DNA from: DATBFX01 sp036558305
GTDB lineage: Bacteria; Chloroflexota; Chloroflexia; Thermomicrobiales; UBA6265
DNA length: 27,470 bases
Assembly: GCA_036558305.1 (NCBI GenBank)
Contig: DATBFX010000233.1
Location: 1 to 27,470 of the forward strand
Direction: 5' to 3'
The notes beneath the pieces are model-generated. The model was not told the origin of the DNA, did not search any database, and saw only the letters and a list, made by a program, of their open reading frames with translations. Numbering within the stretch: the first letter of the stretch is position 1; each line of letters begins with the position of its first letter. Positions 23,047 to 27,470 of this stretch are shown piece by piece. Position numbers and translations under genes: made by a program.

Positions 23047-26000
23047 GTGGATCACGACCGCTTAGACCGCCTCGCGCGTATCGTAGCAACCGGTTCCTCT
23101 CGCCGCGTCGTCCTCAAGGCGGTGATCGGCGCCACGCTCGGCGCGCTCTCACCCTTCGCGGGGTGGCGGCAGGCCGAGGCCGCCAACCGGTGCGATCCGC
23201 CCTGCGAGCGGCAGCGCTGCGAGCAGTGCGATCGATCGACCGGTTCCTGCGTCTCGCGGTGCGGCCCCTGCACGACGTGCGACGCGGAGTCGGGGCGCTG
23301 CGTTCCGCAATGCGATCGCCAACGATGCGAGCAGTGCGACCGGGCGACGGGCGGCTGCGTCTCGCGGTGCGCCGCCTGCGAGGCCTGCGATGCGGAGTCG
23401 GGGCGCTGCGTTCCGCAGTGCGATCGCCAACGATGCGAGGCCTGCGACGGCCAAGGCGGCTGCGCCTCGCAGTGCGCCGCCTGCGAGGCCTGCGACGGCC
23501 AAGGCCGCTGCGCCTCGCAGTGCGCCGCACTCTCGGGACCGTGCCATCGCTGCGATCGAGGGAGCGGCGAGTGCGTGTCGGAATGCGGCCCCTGCACCGC
23601 TTGCGATCCGGCAACCGGGCAATGCGTCCATCAGTGCGACCCGCGACAGTGCCTGCGCTGCGACCGATCGACCGGAGAATGCGTCTCGGAGTGCGCGCCG
23701 TGCCTGGAATGCGACGGGAGTGGACGCTGCGTCCCGGTCGAGTGCCCCGAGGGGTTTGCCTGCTGCGCCGACGCGTGCGTCGACCTTGGTTCCGATCCCG
23801 CCAACTGCGGCGACTGCGGGGTGACCTGCCAGGCGGGCACCAGGTGCCACGACGGAACGTGCGGCTGCCCCGCGGGCCAGCGCCCTTGCGGGGAGCAGTG
23901 CTGCCGCGGCGACCAAGTCTGCTACCCGGGGGGGCTCTGCTGCGACCAGGAAGCCGCCTGCGGCGCCGTGTGCTGCCAGTCCCCCAGGTTCTGCTCCCCG
24001 GACGCGGGCTGCGTTTGTGCGTCGGGGGGCCAGGGGTGCGGCGACGACTGCTGCGCACCGGGGGAGGATTGCACCGCGGAGGGCTGCGGCGCCTGCCCGA
24101 GCGAGCGCGCCTGCGGGCCGTTGGGGTGCTGCTTTGAGGGCGAGCTGTGTGTCGGCGAAGATTGCTGCCGAAATGATCTCATCTGCGGCAGCCGCTGCTG
24201 CGAGGTAGACGAAATCTGCCTCGCGGAGGGCTGTTGCCCCCCCTCCCTAGCGTGCGGCGACGAGTGCTGCTCGTTCACGGATGTTTGCATCGCAGGTCGA
24301 TGCTGCGACTTTTTCCGGGCTTGCGGCGACGAGTGCTGCGCACCGGGGGAGGTTTGCACCGCGGAGGGCTGCGGCGCCTGCCCGAGCGAGCGCGCCTGCG
24401 GGCCGTTGGGGTGCTGCTTTGAAGGTCTTGTCTGCGTCGGCACAGGGACCGGACGCGATTGCTGCCCCAGTGCCCTCGCCTGCGATGACGTGTGCTGTGC
24501 GTTCGGGGAGGTGTGCACGGCCGACGGCTGCGCCCGTCCACCATGCCCGCCTGAGCGCACCTGCGGCGACCAGTGCTGCGATGAGGGATGGTCTTGCGCC
24601 AGTGGAGTCTGCTGCCGCAATGACCGCGCCTGCGGCCAAGAGTGCTGCGAGAGCGACGGGCTCTGCACAGCCGAGGGCTGCGCAGCATGCCCCCCGGAGC
24701 GGGTTTGCGGGTTCGGATGCTGTGATGAAGGATGGTCGTGTCTCAGCGGACTCTTTCCCGAGTGCTGCCCCACCGACCGGGTCTGCGGCGACCTGTGCTG
24801 TGAGTTTGAGCCCGAGGTTTTGTGCGTAGGCGGACAATGCTGTGACCCCGCGCGGGCGTGCGGCGATCGGTGCTGTTTCATTCCATTCGAGTGTGATCCT
24901 GAGGACGTGACCTGCGTCTGCCCGTTCCCCTGCGGCGACGAGTGCTGTCTCGAGGGAATCCAAGAATGCACCGCGGACGGCTGCTGCGGCCGGGACCACG
25001 TGTGCGGTGACCGCTGCTGTCCGGAGGGGCTCATTTGTGATCTTGGGCTCGGGGCGTGCGTGTGTCCAGATCTCAATATGCCTTGTGGCGACCGGTGCTG
25101 CGCGCTCTTGGGGGGAGGGTTCTGCACTGCTGACGGCTGTTGCCCCTTCGACCGGGCGACATGCGGCAACCGGTGCTGTGCAGCTGGCGAGACGTGTGAC
25201 GGCGGCGTCTGCTGCCCGGCCGGGCTTAGCTGTAGCGAGGTCTGCCTCCCCGACGGGTCCTGCTGCCCGCCTCAGCACGTGTGCGGCGACGGTTGCTGCG
25301 CCCCGCCCCGGACTTGCGTCAACGGGGCGTGCGCCTGCCCGGGAGAGCAGGCGTGCGGAACCGACGGCCTGGCGTGCTGCGACCCCCTCTCGGAGCGGTG
25401 CGTCGGTAATGCCTGCTGTCCGACCGAGCACGCTTGCCCTGACAATTGCTGCCCGAGCCACACGCGCTGTGTCGACGGGGTCTGCACGTGCCCGAGCGGG
25501 CGCCCGGCGTGCGGAGTCGACTACCGGTGCTGTGGCGCGGACGAAGCGTGCGTCGCCGGAGCGTGCTGTCCCAGTCGCGATGTGTGCGGTGACCGCTGCT
25601 GCGTCGAGGCGTGCGTCGGCGGTATATGCATGCCCTGCCCCCGCGAGCGGATCTGCATCGGGGGAGGCTGCTGCCACGAAGACGAGACGTGCGTCTCGGA
25701 GACCTGCTGCCCCCTCGAGCGGGCCTGCGGCGAGTCCTGCTGCGTTGGCGGGGAGGAGTGCATCGCCGGGGTATGTACCTGCCGGGACGGCGGGGCGTGC
25801 GCGGGAGACCCTGTTGGATGCTGTTCGGCCGAGCAGGCATGCGTGCGGGGGGCCTGTTGTCCGACCGATCGGGTCTGCCGAGGCGGTAGCCCGTGCTCTC
25901 CGGACGACGGGCGATGCGCCGCCCAAGGGGGCACCTGCCGGACGTGCTGCTGCGACGACTCCTCCTGTACCTGTGACGACGCGCTCTGTGATGGCAACGG

Positions 26001-26175
26001 CGAGGCCTGCCGGGTGCAAGGCAGTGCCTGCCTCGTCTGCTGCTGCGGCGAGGGCGCTTGCCTTTGCGACGCGGAGCCTTTCTGCTGCAACGAGGGGAGC
26101 GTCTGTAAGAACGAGGGCTGCTGCGTCTCCACCGTCGGCTTCGGCACGGTGTGTCCCGGTCTGAGGCGGACCTGA
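23047..26175 (+). CDS. Giant exported Cys-rich repeat protein (1042 aa)
   Basis: The GTG at 23047 has GGAG about nine bases upstream. The leader 'DHDRLDRLARIVATGSSRRV' plus a hydrophobic stretch to 'AEAAN' (about residue 47) is twin-arginine-like. Residues about 48-230 are a strict repeat of period 36 with eight Cys: C-x4-C-x2-C-x6-C-x3-C-x2-C-x2-C-x6-C-x3 (for example CEQCDRSTGSCVSRCGPC). From about 230 to the end the pattern changes to CGxxCC modules of about 20-24 residues, such as 'ACGDECCSFTDVCIAGRCC', repeated dozens of times with spacers 'PSERACGPLGCC' and 'CPxxRVCGDxCC'. About one residue in five to four is Cys. There is no LPxTG, transmembrane tail or catalytic motif. Tat-type export would imply folding or disulfide or metal loading before export. 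The function is unknown; a cross-linked coat, metal-binding or adhesive fibre are options. Confidence 0.75.
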   Translation: MDHDRLDRLARIVATGSSRRVVLKAVIGATLGALSPFAGWRQAEAANRCDPPCERQRCEQCDRSTGSCVSRCGPCTTCDAESGRCVPQCDRQRCEQCDRATGGCVSRCAACEACDAESGRCVPQCDRQRCEACDGQGGCASQCAACEACDGQGRCASQCAALSGPCHRCDRGSGECVSECGPCTACDPATGQCVHQCDPRQCLRCDRSTGECVSECAPCLECDGSGRCVPVECPEGFACCADACVDLGSDPANCGDCGVTCQAGTRCHDGTCGCPAGQRPCGEQCCRGDQVCYPGGLCCDQEAACGAVCCQSPRFCSPDAGCVCASGGQGCGDDCCAPGEDCTAEGCGACPSERACGPLGCCFEGELCVGEDCCRNDLICGSRCCEVDEICLAEGCCPPSLACGDECCSFTDVCIAGRCCDFFRACGDECCAPGEVCTAEGCGACPSERACGPLGCCFEGLVCVGTGTGRDCCPSALACDDVCCAFGEVCTADGCARPPCPPERTCGDQCCDEGWSCASGVCCRNDRACGQECCESDGLCTAEGCAACPPERVCGFGCCDEGWSCLSGLFPECCPTDRVCGDLCCEFEPEVLCVGGQCCDPARACGDRCCFIPFECDPEDVTCVCPFPCGDECCLEGIQECTADGCCGRDHVCGDRCCPEGLICDLGLGACVCPDLNMPCGDRCCALLGGGFCTADGCCPFDRATCGNRCCAAGETCDGGVCCPAGLSCSEVCLPDGSCCPPQHVCGDGCCAPPRTCVNGACACPGEQACGTDGLACCDPLSERCVGNACCPTEHACPDNCCPSHTRCVDGVCTCPSGRPACGVDYRCCGADEACVAGACCPSRDVCGDRCCVEACVGGICMPCPRERICIGGGCCHEDETCVSETCCPLERACGESCCVGGEECIAGVCTCRDGGACAGDPVGCCSAEQACVRGACCPTDRVCRGGSPCSPDDGRCAAQGGTCRTCCCDDSSCTCDDALCDGNGEACRVQGSACLVCCCGEGACLCDAEPFCCNEGSVCKNEGCCVSTVGFGTVCPGLRRT
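23437..23532 (+). repeat. 48-bp tandem duplication inside the Cys-rich gene
   Basis: Two head-to-tail 48-bp units (23437-23484 and 23485-23532), each encoding EACDGQGxCASQCAAC or a close variant, differ at very few bases. They shorten the 36-residue protein period locally. A longer-range repeat of about 50 bp also links 23281-23333 with 23391-23440. Confidence 0.75.
24037..24137 (+). repeat. 101-bp near-identical direct repeat, copy 1
   Basis: This segment recurs at 24322-24422, 285 bp downstream and in frame. Only two mismatches are visible (C/G in the GACGAxTGC codon, A/T in GAGGxTT). It encodes CGDxCCAPGEx and the following CTAEGCGACPSERACGPLG stretch. Confidence 0.85.
24322..24422 (+). 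repeat. 101-bp near-identical direct repeat, copy 2
   Basis: Second copy of the 24037-24137 segment. The 285-bp period equals exactly 95 codons, so unequal crossing-over between the copies would add or delete 95 residues without breaking the frame. Confidence 0.85.
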
Positions 26176-26200
26176 TCGGGGGTCAAACTACGCCCAGGTC
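26169..26200 (+). terminator. Imperfect hairpin overlapping the stop of the giant Cys-rich gene
   Basis: GACCT (26169-26173) pairs with AGGTC (26196-26200), and GGG (26178-26180) pairs with CCC just inside. A 4-base bulge makes it a weak candidate. Confidence 0.25.
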
Positions 26201-26401
26201 GTGCAATCGCACAGACGCCGATGCTCGGGAATCGTCGGCTCCCAAGACTGTGCCCTGGCGCTGGGGCTCCCCGAGTTGCAAGCCGAGCGGGTGCTTACGC
26301 CTGTCGACGGGCCAGCCACGGTGGCGGGCCGCCCGCCGGCTCCTGGCGGCTCGACCGGGGGCCTCCGAAACCCGGCCCGAAGGGCCAGCCTCGGCCGAGT
26401 A

Positions 26402-27178
26402 CCTGTCCACGTTAGATGTGCGCGGTATCCTTGCGGGATCGTCCGTGTTGGTCGGCCCCGGGGGGAGCCTCGCGGTGCCGAAGCCGAAAACGCACCGGGT
26501 GGTCCTGAGTGACGCCGAACGCCGGCGCTTGCGCGACTTCACGACGGCCGGGATCGCCTCCGCCCGCCGGCTCCGCCGCGCCCGGATCATGCTGCTGGTC
26601 GACGAGGACCGGCTCGACGCCGCGATCGCCGACGCCGTCGGCTGCTGCGTGGCCACCGTCGAGCGTGTGCGCCGCCGGTGTGCGGTCGAGGGCGTGGAGG
26701 CGGCGCTGGTCGACCGTCCCCGACCTGGTGCCGTCCCCGTGCTCGACGGCAAAGCCGAAGCGGTCTTGGTGGCGCTGTCCTGCACGGATCCGCCGGGGGA
26801 GGAGCGCGAGACCTGGACGGTGCGGTCGGTGGCCGACCGCCTGGTCGGCCTCGACGTCGTCGAGCGGATTTCGGACGAAACCGTGCGCCGCGCGCTCAAG
26901 AAAGCGACCTCAAACCTTGGCAGCGCAAGGAGTGGTGCATCGGGGAGGTGAGCGGGGAGTACGTCTGGCGGATGGAGGACGTGCTCGACCTCTACGCCGC
27001 GCCCGCCGACCCGGCCCGTCCCTGACCTGGCCACGCTCGCCCAAGCGACCACGGCGTACGCCGATCGCCGCAACGCCGAACACGCCACCGTCCGGTGGCG
27101 CTTCACGACCGCCGACGCCCGGACCAAACCCCACCACCTCTATCGAATCCCTCAGCCCACATGATCACCATGGGCAGG
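26402..27178 (+). mobile_element. Internally deleted IS630-family element
   Basis: The left end CCTGTCCACG (26402-) and the inverted right end CCTGCCCATG (complement of 27169-27178) match in 8 of 10 positions. Each is flanked by TA (26400-26401 and 27179-27180), the target dinucleotide that IS630/Tc1-type elements duplicate. The transposase inside has lost its centre, so the element could only move if a related transposase acts in trans. About 777 bp remain, compared with roughly 1.1-1.2 kb for intact relatives (general family knowledge). Confidence 0.6.
26475..27164 (+). pseudogene. IS630-family transposase, frameshifted and missing its catalytic core
   Basis: From GTG 26475 ('PKPKTHRVVLSDAERRRLRD', 'RARIMLLVDEDRLDAAIADA', 'CCVATVERVRRRCAVEGVEA', 'TWTVRSVADRLVGLDVVERI') the N-terminal helix-turn-helix region is normal up to 'SDETVRRALKK'. 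A lost base in the AAGAAAGC tract (about 26899-26904) shifts reading to 'SDLKPWQRKEWCIGEVSGEY' and 'VWRMEDVLDLYAAPADPARP'. The sequence then jumps to the C-terminus, 'DLATLAQATTAYADRRNAEH' and 'TVRWRFTTADARTK', ending at TGA 27162-27164. The DDE catalytic segment between 'DPARP' and 'DLATLAQ' is deleted. No active enzyme can be made. Confidence 0.8.
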
Positions 27179-27300
27179 TACCAGTTAGGTTACCAATGGA
27201 ATCTGGCATCGGAGACTGGCTTACGTCTAGCATCGCCAGCGCCGCCGAGGCGTTACGGGTCTCGACTCCCAGCCGATTCCAAATCCGACTGGCCCCCTAC

Positions 27301-27470
27301 CTAGGAGTTCCCCAACGCTTCCCGCACAACTGGGTCCTGCGCTTGATCGATCAATCCCAGGGCTGCGGAGACCGCGTCGTCAATCGACATGCTCCTCCCG
27401 ACCGCGCTGGCCAGTGCGCTCGCATCCCCGGGCAGTCGCGTCTCGACCAGTCTCCGCTGCCGCTCGTGCA
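27301..27470 (-). CDS. C-terminus of a LuxR/AfsR-family regulator, 5' part outside window
   Basis: The last 55 codons are visible, ending at TAG 27303-27301: 'HERQRRLVETRLPGDASALA', 'SAVGRSMSIDDAVSAALGLI'. The pattern 'R..r...R..LG...f..A...GR.msl.eAv..AL' is typical of the end of the TPR region in large STAND-type LuxR regulators. No DNA-binding domain lies in the visible part. Identification rests on a short segment only. Confidence 0.5.
   Translation of the reverse strand, partial: HERQRRLVETRLPGDASALASAVGRSMSIDDAVSAALGLIDQAQDPVVREALGNS

Noticed and set aside
24247..26019. Minus-strand 590-codon open frame opposite the giant Cys-rich gene
   Set aside because: Ala/Thr/Arg-rich mirror of the TGC-rich repeats; no start signal or family feature.
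23177..26170. CRISPR array
   Set aside because: The repetition is codon-based within a continuous reading frame, with degenerate units and no repeat-spacer layout.

Overview
This is a high-GC (mostly G/C-ending codons) bacterial chromosome segment. Several secreted proteins begin with a short 'DRxDxLARxxAxGxSRRxxL' leader that runs into a twin-arginine-like signal. Together with HAF-repeat, prealbumin-like and very Cys-rich exported proteins, an LPxTG tail and frequent AfsR/LuxR-type STAND regulators, this suggests Chloroflexota, most likely Thermomicrobia/Thermomicrobiales. That assignment is inference from family knowledge; there is no rRNA in the window.

Left end (1-2387, minus strand): part of an acetoin/2-oxoacid dehydrogenase operon. 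An E1-beta gene (acoB type) is followed downstream by an E2 gene (lipoyl domain, subunit-binding domain, alpha/beta hydrolase; acoC type). Between them sits a frameshifted 'four-helix bundle' (S23/Avd-type) gene enclosed by inverted arrays of a 7-bp repeat, which looks like a small cassette that entered the operon. No E1-alpha lies upstream of acoB; that side holds a long inverted repeat and a small palindromic element.

2884-5366 is a scarred stretch. A STAND ATPase regulator is fused in frame to the C-terminal half of an exported protein family, and the N-terminal half of the same family lies just downstream, so the order is C-half then N-half. Next come a second copy of the palindromic element and the last residues of a tyrosine recombinase.

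5607-16472 is a block of large exported proteins: a HAF-repeat protein and a two-ended prealbumin-like/alpha-beta hydrolase (minus strand), then a transglycosylase-M23 peptidoglycan hydrolase and a Thr/Pro-rich lipoprotein with four prealbumin-like domains and an X25-like domain (plus strand). A frameshifted gene resembling eCIS or polymorphic-toxin-associated proteins follows, then about 1.2 kb with no gene I can support.

19071-26175 holds two exported Cys-rich proteins (682 and 1042 aa), one with an LPNTG tail, and between them a secreted CAP-domain protein. A second recombinase remnant followed by a tRNA T-arm-like sequence lies at 21356-21553. Good sigma70-type promoters diverge from the CAP / large Cys-rich gene pair. 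The right end has an internally deleted IS630 element and the 3' end of a LuxR/AfsR-family regulator.

Overall this is an accessory cell-surface island, edged and interrupted by recombination debris. The proteins most likely act outside the membrane in wall remodelling, adhesion or a disulfide-rich surface layer. The least explained parts are the two Cys-rich proteins, the heptamer-flanked four-helix cassette, and the dispersed hairpin element with a compensatory base change.
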